A stretch of DNA of 64,000 nt from Antedon mediterranea (lineage: Eukaryota; Echinodermata; Crinoidea; Comatulida; Antedonidae), in contig NC_092671.1 of assembly GCF_964355755.1 (NCBI RefSeq), forward strand, positions 3,297,001 through 3,361,000, read 5' to 3'. Of the stretch, positions 48,833 through 59,927 are shown piece after piece. A program made the position numbers and the translations under genes. How positions within the stretch are numbered: position 1 is the stretch's first letter; each line of letters starts with the position of its first letter. A model generated the notes under the pieces. The model was not told where the DNA came from. It made no database searches and saw only the letters and a list, made by a program, of their open reading frames with translations.

Positions 48833-50680
48833 TCCCACTTCATCCAATCATATTCCATACAAGCAACATGAAAAGGAAGAGAATTCTTTGAACACGTCTA
48901 TCTATAAATTAATTTATTTTTGATATTTGTTTTTCATTTCATACGCATGCATACAAAAACTTTCCTTTAACAGAAATACAGATAAATATAAAATATACTT
49001 TTTGAATAATTCCTTTAATAATAGGAGTTCCACTTTAAAAATATTGAGAGAGTCTATAAATAAGATGCAATTTAACACAGCTCAGCTAGATTAAGTTTCA
49101 TATTTAATATTTCCCCTAGGTAGTAAACCCATACTGAAGTGTACTATAGCAATGGTCATAATTAGTAATGTTGCTCAGAGGGAGGAGAGTATAGATTACT
49201 AATAGTTAAGACTAAATTAGGTAGAAACTGTGTATGGTATTGATATGACATATGCACAGTGTAGTGTGGGCCTATTGGAATGTATCTCAGTCAACATATA
49301 TTATAATTCAAATGTAGGCGTACTGTATGAGAGATTGATAGCATACAGAAGAATATTATTGAAAAGGTCATGTAACTAACATCAGCTTTTTAATTTGCGT
49401 TAAAGGAGTGTACAAACTAGGGCTGACTTTAAAAGTGAAGGGTGCAGATACTATAATACACAAGTACATACTATGGGTGTTATAGAGGTTCCATGCACCT
49501 CCTGTATAGCTCAGTCTTTCATAATACTGTACTAAACACATAGGCCTACTATCTAGGGGTATGTAGAGGTTCCGGGTGTGTAGAGGTTCCGGGTGTGTAG
49601 AGGGTACCTCCTGGATAACTCTGTCATAATTAATACACAAGCACATACAACATGGGTGTGCAGAGGTTCCAGGTACCTCACCCGGACAACCGTAATTCTT
49701 TTTAAGTTTTAATGGATGTCCGTCTGGGTTTTGCAGGGGTACACACCAGGTTTTTTGGATGGTTTCATCCATAAAAACAGGGTTTTATGAGATTTTTTTG
49801 CAAATCATTCTACTTTTGCTCAAAAATTTTAATTGTTATTCACTAGCTTTCAGTTTTTGTTTGACTTTGACAGACAGTATATAAATCATAACAACAAACA
49901 TATTTGAATGCATCATTATCTAATCTTGATTTAAATACAATAAAAATCAAAGTTTAACATTATGCAAGTCATCAACTGTATTACAAATAATATTTGTTTG
50001 TAGGTCTGAATGGTTGATTGAGAAGGGCTGTGAAAATGATAAACACACCCTTATTTTATTTTTCCATGTCCATGGAGATCCAGCCACTGAGGATTTATAA
50101 AACTACTGTATTTAAAGAAATAACAGGCTCAGTTGAAACAAATAGTTTCAGGACTTCATTACTTTCCATACCATATACATTTTATGTATAACAAAACAAG
50201 ATTTTATGACAATGACAGAGAATTTAAAACTGCAGATGTTCATGTTTGCCTATTATAAAAGCAATATGCTCAAGGCATACAGTGTGTAGAACGGTTTGCA
50301 ATTAACATTATTTTAAAGTGTACAGACAGCAGACAGACAATACAGGCATCACATTATTTGGAACTTATAATTTGATAGATATTCATACAATTGTAACTAC
50401 TGAAATTTAGTCTGTACTGTAAAAAAACAAATATTGATAGATAGTAAATTTATAAAAATATAACTAATAACTTGATTGTATTAATGAAACAAATAATTTA
50501 AGAAATTTACATAAATTTGAAAAAAAAAACCATTTTAAATGACCAAAAATTACAACAAATTCAGATAAAATTGTAACAAACTCCCTCCAATAATTTTCTT
50601 TTTTTTGTTTGCCCAATTTCATACATACTTTATCTGTCTAGCCCACGTCTTCAAATATCACGCCACCAATGACTATCTAA
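48833..50680. other. Repeat-rich non-coding stretch
   Basis: The open frame at 49368-49772 (minus) covers small direct repeats (GTGTAGAGGTTCCGGGT) and a block (CCAGACGGACATCCATTAAA) that recurs in diverged form at 56115-56150 (CCAGTTGGACACCCATTAAA). It is therefore read as interspersed repeat, not a gene. Confidence 0.4.
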
Positions 50681-50767
50681 TAACCTCTTCCTTATCTTCA
50701 TACAATGGACGCAGATTTTGGTCAGGATGCATTGGCGACTCACTCGCTTTCACAGCACAAACTACCT
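50681..50767 (-). CDS. Orphan exon-like segment, possible terminal exon
   Basis: On the minus strand a strong acceptor (T-rich tract then CTCAG) is followed by 28-30 codons in one open phase that end in TAG. The residues include SPMHPDQNLRPLYEDKEEV, a normal-looking hydrophilic C-terminus. The other two phases stop early. I could not find partner exons to the right, and I do not recognise the family. It could be the last exon of an undetected minus-strand gene, a 5' non-coding exon of the Atos-like gene, or chance. Confidence 0.25.
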
Positions 50768-50975
50768 GAGAAAAAAAAAATAGATATTTATATCATTCTG
50801 AATTAATACACAATCTTGCTTAGTGTATTAAATATATGATTATTTAATTTCATGTTTTATCATGGATGGATAAGGGTACAGTGTGTATGGTATGTTGGAT
50901 TAGGGAGGGCTGTGAAAATGATGATGTACACCACATTAAATAGCATGTGGTACATATATGAATATAATCATCCAC

Positions 50976-51043
50976 AATGTCCATATATGGGCACATCAAA
51001 TTATGTTTGTCGCATAAGGTTTGATAGTGTAGACAGAGGTTTA
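50976..51043. mobile_element. MITE family A copy 10 (right half)
   Basis: Only the right half remains: CCATATATGGGCACATCA through GTTTGATAGTGTAGACAGAG. The left inverted repeat is missing. Confidence 0.65.
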
Positions 51044-52227
51044 GTGACTGTTAGGCCTCTTTTAAAATGTTAGTACATGAATATCAAATGAGAAAAAATA
51101 CCATTTGACTTGTAAGAACAACTAGATTTGAACTCATTATGACAGTTATTTAACGCAAACACATTCCTGGACGATACTCAGGTATAATATGTGATTCTCG
51201 CCACGCAATATGAACGTACAGTACGTTAAATGAGAGTAGAAAGTTAATGTATGCCATCTTATGACATAAGGTATGTTTATGCCAGAAAGATACTGTATAA
51301 CATTGAAGAAAGGAAAAAAAGATCTTTGATAACCACAGTAGGTTATCTGTTTTATGTGGATAACCAATAATAATATTTAATGTTCAATCATGAAATATAA
51401 AAATTAATTTAAAAAATACTACAGCTAAACATACAGTATTTAAATTCAAGAAGTGCTGTTTTTTAGGTCAAAATAATCTTACTATTTGGATAGATTGAGT
51501 GAACTGCAGATCCAATTAATGACAAACAAACAAAATGAATTTTTAATTCATATTCAACACAGAGATTTGCCTTAGATTTAGTTGCTCCAGATACATACCA
51601 ATGTACCATAAGTCTTTTACTCCATAAATTAAAATAGATTTTGATCCTTTTGTTCACAAGTTTCAATAAATTTGATAAACCACAAACCTCGCTTGCTATA
51701 ATTCCCAAGTTCATATGGCCATGACTCATAAATCTCATCATAAAATAAGGCTTACTCATAAATGAAGCATCTATTGTTTTACAACTTTCTTTTTTTCTTG
51801 TAAAAAAAATGTAATTAGGAATAGAAGCTAAACTTTATAAATACACTACACTACAGCTTGTAAGTAAGAGAAAAAATTTAATAAAATGTAATAAAAATAT
51901 GATTGCAAAAATATAACACAGAAAACAAAAGGAAAATGTCAAAATTATTATACTGCAGTTACATCGATATAACATGCTTTTAGTTTAATGTAAAGTCACT
52001 GCAATAATTTGTATTAAAAACTAATTTCATTTACAAACAAAGAGTAAACACATTTTAGCTACTGCAGTAATTGCAGTAGAATAATGTTGACATGGTCCCT
52101 AACATAATCTAATTTAAACATGGAGGGGAAATTAAATTAATTATATAATTTAAATTAACCTTCTGTCAAAATGGTATCCCTAACCACCTAAACAAACAAT
52201 CCACAATCAGATCAACCCCAAAACACT

Positions 52228-52399
52228 AAAGCTCTGTCTACACTAACAAACTTTATATGTGATAACAAAGGTGATGTACAGCACCCATAAAAATGGACAT
52301 GATGTGTCACATCATTACCATATTTGGGCATATCACTGCCACATTTGGGCACATCACACTTGTTTTGCCCAACTAGTTTGATAGTGTAGACAGAGCTTT
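52228..52399. mobile_element. MITE family A copy 11
   Basis: Ends AAAGCTCTGTCTACACTAAC and GTTTGATAGTGTAGACAGAG; the interior has several GGGCACATCAC/ATTTGGGC blocks. Confidence 0.75.
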
Positions 52400-53344
52400 T
52401 CATTGTTTAAATTTTAAAATTAAATGTGTATTGTCTAAACACACAATCTAATGTACTGTACCACTCACAACTGGCTTCCCAGGTCCCTACCAACTTTTAT
52501 GAGATTGATTGCATCTCATAACAAACATGTTATTGAATGATATAGGGTTCAGTAAGTAAATATTCATAAACTAATAATTGTTATGATAAATACATGATTA
52601 TTATAAGATTTCAGGTTCCAATATTATGATCAAAATAATGATTTAATAATGTTTATAAAATAATTATGAGATTCTGCTTGATGGTTCATGTTAAAGATGA
52701 AGTTGGATTATTTATCATTTTAGCCTTATCATATCAGGTTCTCTCTTTAAAATCATAAAAATCAAATTAATTTTCGATGCACGCAAGTAGAATTGAGAAC
52801 TACAGTATCTGTAGCTCTATCGTAAACCAAATTCACAAAAGACAACTCATATGAAATCTGGCGATAACTATCCAGAGGGTACAATATTGTCCTAAAATTT
52901 AAATTTGACAAAGAGTTTTTGCCACTACAGTATTTACGATATTAGCCTATTATTCACTCTTGCACATTTTTTAATATAACATATACAATATAGCATATAC
53001 AGTAGCATTCCTCAATCAATTTTCACTCAAATTTCAATATGTTGTTGCTGGAACAATCCTCTTTAATTTCAATCCAATTAATTTTTTTTTATTAAATGTC
53101 GGAAAAATTATCTTTAATCAAAAACATCCAACTACATTAAAATGTAGTTTATTTTGGCATTATGGCCTGGGAGGGAGACTTACACTATAGTGCATAAGGC
53201 CAGTTTTATAAGCCTCATTAGACAATGCATTCTTCATACTGTGTGCATTCCAGTTTGAAGATGAACAGTGAGGCAGAAACAGCCTGGGACAGCAAACAAT
53301 TGTCTGAACAACCAGCTGCAATAGCTACCTGCTATCTACTGTAT

Positions 53345-53506
53345 TAAGCTCTGTCTATATCAAACTTTATGTGACAAAAAAAATGTGATATGCCCATATA
53401 TGGACATGATAATGTCATATCAATACAATATTTGGACATATCACTACCATATTTGGGCACATCACACTTTTTTGTTAAAGTAGGTTGATATTGTAGACAG
53501 AGGTTA
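53345..53506. mobile_element. MITE family A copy 12
   Basis: Ends TAAGCTCTGTCTATATCAAA and GATATTGTAGACAGAGG. It contains CCATATATGG and CCATATTTGG. Confidence 0.7.
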
Positions 53507-53812
53507 AGATGTGATTGAAGTGACTAGCAATACTAGCGATGTTCATTAGGGATTTGCCACATATAATATTGTGGTTTATCTTTTGTTATAAAGTGCACTT
53601 GCCTAATAATTACAGTATACATCTGGTATGGTTTGCATTGTCTGATTTGTACTGATTAAATTTGAAAACATATTTATTTTAAATTCTATAATTTAATGTA
53701 AAACCAACCTAATTTATTTACGTATTATGTATTTATGTACTGTATATTATATATTAATTATCTTAAGCATTAAATTAATTATTCTCCCAATAGGCCTACA
53801 GTATATCTCTTA

Positions 53813-54249
53813 GTCCCTGTTTCTGCTGGCAATCCCAAATATACCGTACTGTACAGTATATGAAATTCGTGCACCGTTTCCGCTGCACATACTTCGTGGG
53901 TGGGCTGTAAAAAAGTTGGCTTTCATTACCCAAAATGCATTTCGTGAGACGGAAGTATGGATTGACCTAGAGTCTCGTGTAGTGAGGTTTATACCTGACA
54001 AAAACAAAACAATGATGGTTTCTCAAAACGTCGTAGCATTTTGAGTGCAGCAGAAACGGGGTACGAAATATACGGTATATTTTGGAATATACCGTATAAT
54101 ATCCACAAACGATGGAGATATTTATGCGGTATATATACCGCATAAATGGTATATTTTTTATGAGACCCGTTTCTGCTGCCCAAAAATATACCGTATATAA
54201 AATATACTGTATATATACGGTATATTTTTGGCAGCAGAAACGGGGCCAT
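53813..54249. mobile_element. CCCGTTTCTGCTGC inverted-repeat elements
   Basis: Two adjoining palindromic blocks. The first spans 53813 (CCCTGTTTCTGCTGG) to about 54061 (GCAGCAGAAACGGGG). The second spans 54167 (ACCCGTTTCTGCTGCC) to 54246 (GGCAGCAGAAACGGGG) and is almost a perfect hairpin with ATATACCGTATAT in its arms. Minus-strand frames at 53810-54457 run through these elements and are not genes. Confidence 0.6.
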
Positions 54250-57200
54250 AGGCAGTTTTAAAATTCGAATTTGAATTATTGTTTACTTTACTTAATAAAA
54301 AAAAATCTGCAATAAAAATAAAAAAATCTTGCATGCATATCATCTCGTGTACTAATAATTCATAAGAAATGTTTGGGAATTGAGTAAAGAAGCACACCCC
54401 AATATCTCTGCATAAATACGCACAATGAATTAACATGATGTATGTAGTCCAAATCATAAGTCATTGCAAATAGGATTAGGATTGACCTATGACCTGTGGC
54501 AAGCATGAGGGTAGGATTCTTACTTACGGTAATACTGTACTATGTATAGTAGGTACCCTAACATAGATGGAACAACAAATAAGAGAACTGTGGACAGCAA
54601 TCAACAATATATATTCAATTCAACTTACTGTAAATGGGTTGAATCAATTGTTGTCAATGTTACGAGTTGTTTCAAATTTTATGGTTGGAGATGATTAAGA
54701 TTCAGTCCGACGTACATAAAATGTTGTAGAAATTTAGCAGATCTTTTATTAATGTTCAACATGCACGTACGCCACTATTTTTCCATTATAATGTCTGTGT
54801 GTTTGCATCATGTGTTGAGTTTTAATGAATTTTGTCACATAAAATACAGGTTTTCTGATTCAATGACAGATTATACATGTTCTTTTACATGTCTTTGTAA
54901 TATCATTAGTGATCATTGCTGAGAGGCGATGATGACATGAAATGTATACTGTATCAACAGTATCTCTATCTACGGACGAATATATTTAATGACACATTAA
55001 CACAATAAACATAGAGGTTGTTAACTATATTATTTTGTACTGTATAATGGTTTTCCAGGGGTGGATCCAAGATGTTGAAGGTGTGGCCAAACCAACGATT
55101 ATAGACCCTGTCTCACAAAATGCATTTCTCACCTAATAAAAGGTGGGAGCTAACGCTGACTTTGTCAAGCCATAAATCTGCTTATTATGGGTATTACATA
55201 TTATACATTTATAATATGTTTATACTTTTAATTACATGATCGAACCTAAAACCTTTTTTTAAATAAATAATTCCTCTATAATGAAACCAGTATGACCTTG
55301 AGAAATATATTTATTTTATTTATTTCTCTATGATGATATGACCAATCTAAGATATTTTATTTTAACATAAAGGAAAGGAATCATTATGTAAATATTGTCT
55401 TCGATTTAATTATTAAGAATTTAATTTAATCAGCTGGCTGTATTTAATTGATTTTAAACACATGTCATGTTTATTACAGTGTAGATAGGAGTCATAGGGA
55501 GGTCATTATGTTGAATATTATTACTACTGTATTCTATGAATGGGATCATTTAATCAATTTGCTAATGTTATTGGTACTCTAGGCCATCTTATTCAAATGT
55601 CAGTAGAAAAGGGGGTCACTTTATGAACCTTTAAAGTGAGTAGCATAAATTAATAAGTTGAATATTTAAATTACATTATAGCACCAAGATGCATTAGGCT
55701 ATTGTCTATAATCAACTACTGTGTAGTATAGTAAGTAAAGACGAAATATAGCATTCAGTAATGTGATGCTGTAAATTACAGATTACAATATTATATTATA
55801 TAATGCTATACAGACATACAGTAAAGAGGAAATTATGAAAATATGAACATTTTGCCTTAATTTATTTCATGCCGATTATGGCTCAGTTAGAGACTACAAT
55901 ATGAATACATTACGGTACAACAATTATAAGTAACTTTTAATTTTATAAAGTACTAAATTAAAAAATGTTTTAATCATGGATAGTACTGTATAATGTAATT
56001 ATATATCTCCATGTTTCAATGTAGAGTATGAGATTGCCAGAGTGTGCGTTATGAAACTTTAATTTCTGGTGACGTCCCCGGTAACTGAGTAATTAATCAT
56101 TCCTTAACGAGTTTTTAATGGGTGTCCAACTGGATTTAGCGGGTCTTTGGAGGCCGGAGTTGACCTCCAAAGTTGACCGAAATTTTAAGGGTGCACCCCG
56201 CTCCTTCAGGACTGTGTAGTGACTAATAATAGGATATTATAATTTTATAATTAGTAACGCAAATCATACTACGTTCGCACACAAATTTAAAGTGGATATT
56301 ATCCGGTGCCGTTCAGTTTTCGTGAACGGCTAACTAGAGGATGTTCTGGTATTCTGGTGACAGCAGCATGTTCCGAGTGCGTAACAAATTTCGTTAACTA
56401 AACCAGAGAGATCATCTGAATTTGTAAGGCATAATTAACAATGGTGAAAGTATGCATTACATCAGCCAGGTAAACAACAGTTCATTTGCAAACATTGATT
56501 TTGCTACAATGATCAATTTTACTACTGATGAACAATTAGTGGAAAGGCATGGAAGGAAAAGTGAAAATAACAATTCACGCTTAAGTAGATATATTACACA
56601 ACTATTAGCATTGTTCACAAGCTTCATTCAATATTCACTAAAATACATCTTTGGATAGATCCTAGCTCATATTTATTTATGTCAGAATTATTCTACTCAG
56701 TTACTGCAGTAATCTATTTTAAAAATGTGTATGCAATTATTTATCAGGCAGTTTTAACATTAATTTATTTTAACTGTATAATTATTATTAATTTTATATA
56801 AGTCAAACTGTGATAATTATTAAAATTGGCATTTACTGTAACTGCAATAAAGTGTGGTAAATGTATGACCTTTGACCAAACTGCCTGTAAAATGTTATCA
56901 CATAAAAATGTAAATGTGTAATCATAATGAAATATACAAATCTGTATCAACCTTGAGTTAAAAACAATGGATAACAGTTAATTTTTCTGATAAGGTTACT
57001 GTATTAATAGAAAAGATGCTTAATTTATTATTAGCCTTCTTAGCTACGGAAGGTTAACTTTATTTTGTCAATAGATTTTATATTATTTATTATAATAAGT
57101 CGTTTTAAATTGTTTAAATGGTGGGCCTAGGGGCACATAAAAAGGTAGGTTTTAACAAGTATAATTGCCAGTATACTTTGCTTGATATTGATATTCTTTT

Positions 57201-58600
57201 CCATTGATTTCTATTCCATTTTTTGTGGAAAATAAATGGCTGACTTTTAGAGGCACTCTCATATGACTCGCATGTCACTCAAGATTGGAGACAAAGAATA
57301 AGATTTTGGTTATTGTATGACACTGAATCATCTGAAAACATTATAAAATAATTATTTTATTTATAGACATAGAAGTGAATCCAACATAATTTCCAATCAA
57401 GGGTGGTTCCAGAAACAAAAGAGGGAGGGGGAGGTGCTGGCATAAATGCTGGGTTGAAGTGCTAAACTTAACTTAATTTGCTCTTTGAGGAGAAAGGCTA
57501 TTGTCGGTTTATCCAGGTAAGCTAGGCACGAAATAGACTTAACTTAATTGTATTGTATTTGTCAAAATGAGGAGGGGGGAAAGGAAAAATTGTGTCACAT
57601 AAAATGTAAGGGCAGGGCCAGTTCCTATGCAATCCGTAAATAGGATACATGTTATGAATTTGAAATCTATTTTAAGGTTTTTAAATACTAATTCATTCAT
57701 ATGGACTACTGTGGCCTTTTATCCAAAATAAATACCAAAAACTGGTGATTGTACAATAGAATGCGTTTTACACTTCAATAGGTCTGTTCTATAGAAGTAA
57801 ATGACACTGAGTGACAGAGTAGAGTTGAAGGGTGTGCCTCTCCAGCTGCTATAACCTGACTGTGGGCCTAGCGAAGGACTTCTTAATTAGAAAACTTGGA
57901 AATATTAAAGAATGTTAAATAAAAATGACAACTTAATAAAAATGAAAATAAAAAACACAAAAGTATGTATATTTTTTTGAGTGATTCACTTTGTTTTGGG
58001 GATGATATGCAAATAAGTTGACATGATAATATTCTATATGATAATTTATTTAACTCTTAATTTATTAATTTAATTCATGACATTAACATATCAAACTATG
58101 ATCTAAATCTATTTTTAAATGGCATACAAGATGACTAAATCTCCCTCTAAAGACTCAGAGTCTAGTCTCAGCTAGCCAGAGAGAGAGTAATCTAAATACT
58201 GTTTTATTTATTTTAATCACCAAAACCAAAAATATCCATTACCCCACCCAATCTTGTTGACCCTGGCTGGTGGTCAACATAATTTATCACACAGACATAC
58301 ACTGCCCTAATTTCCACTGCCAACTCAGTACCACTGCCAGCTGTTTAGAATTTTGTTTGGTCAAGATCACAATATTAAACAGCCGTTATTAATTAAAACA
58401 TATCATTATTATATATATGTTATAAAAATAAGCATTATCGAGTCCACGAGAATCCTATAAAATAACTACTAATAAAATATCAGTGTGTTTATAAAGGATG
58501 ATGACATAACCAGGCCTAAAATACATTGTGGGTGGATCAAATAAAAAATAAACCAGACGACAGACTCGGCCGCCCAACTCAATAATTATTTCTTTGCTAA
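54250..58600. other. Long non-coding stretch
   Basis: No gene could be supported on either strand. A diverged interspersed repeat is at 56090-56215 and a fragment of the CCAGGTAAGC element is at 57508-57535. The 56452-56658 plus-strand frame has no recognisable domain. Confidence 0.35.
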
Positions 58601-59927
58601 ATATGTAATGGTACAGCTCATTTTTTGACTTACAAAACTGGATATGATTATCTGCAAAGTCCCGATGTTGTTTATAGATAGCTTTCAGCTTATATTTTGC
58701 AAATAAACAGGTAAAACTTCGACTGGTTTTACAAAAGTTTGTACAACTTGCCAACTGGCATATCAAACAGCAACTGTCTGTTTTCGTTCTGTTTTGGTAC
58801 GTAGTGGTCACGTGATATCCAGCTGATTGGGGTCACGAATGAAAAATGTCAACATACACTGAGGTCAGTGAAAGTTTAATGTTTAGAAAAAGAGGGCAGT
58901 ATTACAAAAATCTCAGTTTCGAAAGTAAAATATGACTAATTTATTATACAATTTTATATAAATTACATTTACATACACGTTTTATGTTGACAAATTAAAA
59001 TACAAAGGAACTGCAAAATATATTCTTTAAAAAAAACAATTAAGTAGAAACAGCTGGTTTACGAAGTGCGAATTTTTAGATAATTCAAATAATTATGTTA
59101 TGATGAGTAGTTAGAATACTGTACATTTGTCTTCTGTTTGTTTAGTATAAAGCTTAAATGTGTTTAAGCTAATGAAAAAGAATTCACTAAACATAAATAC
59201 AAAATTAAATATGAAAATGTATTGATAGAGAGGATCTGCAGAACCGCCACACAATTTGGGATAAAAAACGGACATTTAGTCCATTCTTACGTATTCATAA
59301 CTTATCCAGAGGGCGGCAAACACAAAATTAATTTCATCAGGGTGGAATTTAAAAACGTTTTCTAATATTCTTTGAAGAAATTACGTTGTTCATTTATTGT
59401 TTGTGAAAATACGTTGTTAATTCGTCTGCAAATTGGTTGCTGTAAATTCACAAATTAAAATGACAATTAACATAAATTGTCAATTTAAATGGTTTAGAAA
59501 AAAAATCTCATTATTTTGCAAAGGTGAATAATTAATCTGTTCTTAAATATAAGCACCTTATTATTGATTACGACAAAATGTTAATACTGTACACATAAAA
59601 CTTAGTTTTCTCTTTGGCTGAAACACTGCTAAGTTGGTAAAAACATAAATTATATCACTAAACACTATTTTATGCCGAATTGGCGCGCCATAGATAGATC
59701 CTGATTATCTCATTACAATTTCAATTAGCCAATCAGAATCTGTATTTCAAGATTTCGTCATCGATGTACAATTTGTAAACAGACCAAGTGATGAAATGTT
59801 ATAATGTTATTACATTTTCTGTCAGATATAAATTCGGAAAACAATCCTCGTACCGTTTAAAAACCTGTCAGATATTTTAATCACAACATTGTGTCACTGA
59901 TCTAGCGATTTTATTGACAGATATTCG
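58601..59927. other. Region upstream of the alternative oxidase
   Basis: This holds the presumed AOX promoter. On the minus strand at 58455-58811 there is an unrecognised open frame with an internal donor-like GTAAGT at about 58637-58642. It might be a first exon of a minus-strand transcript, but it is not supported further. Confidence 0.3.

Larger units (their letters stand above)
50768..53345. other. Non-coding stretch with MITE copies
   Basis: It contains MITE family A copies 10 and 11 and TACTGCAGTAA-type words near 51950-52085. The minus-strand frame at 51463-51759 has no domain that I recognise and no clear splice partners, so it is not called as a gene. Confidence 0.35.

Noticed and set aside
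49368-49772. 134-residue minus-strand frame
   Set aside because: It covers small direct repeats and a block shared with 56.1 kb; no domain or splice context.
51463-51759. 98-residue minus-strand frame
   Set aside because: No domain that I recognise, no clear splice partners and AT-driven composition; it could not be supported as a gene.
53810-54457. Three minus-strand frames
   Set aside because: They run through palindromic elements; their sequence is made of repeated IYSIF/YIFG-type phrases from ATATACCGTATAT arms.
58455-58811. 118-residue minus-strand frame upstream of AOX
   Set aside because: There is a donor-like GTAAGT inside, but no recognisable family and no phase-compatible partner exon was found. 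Kept only as a remark.
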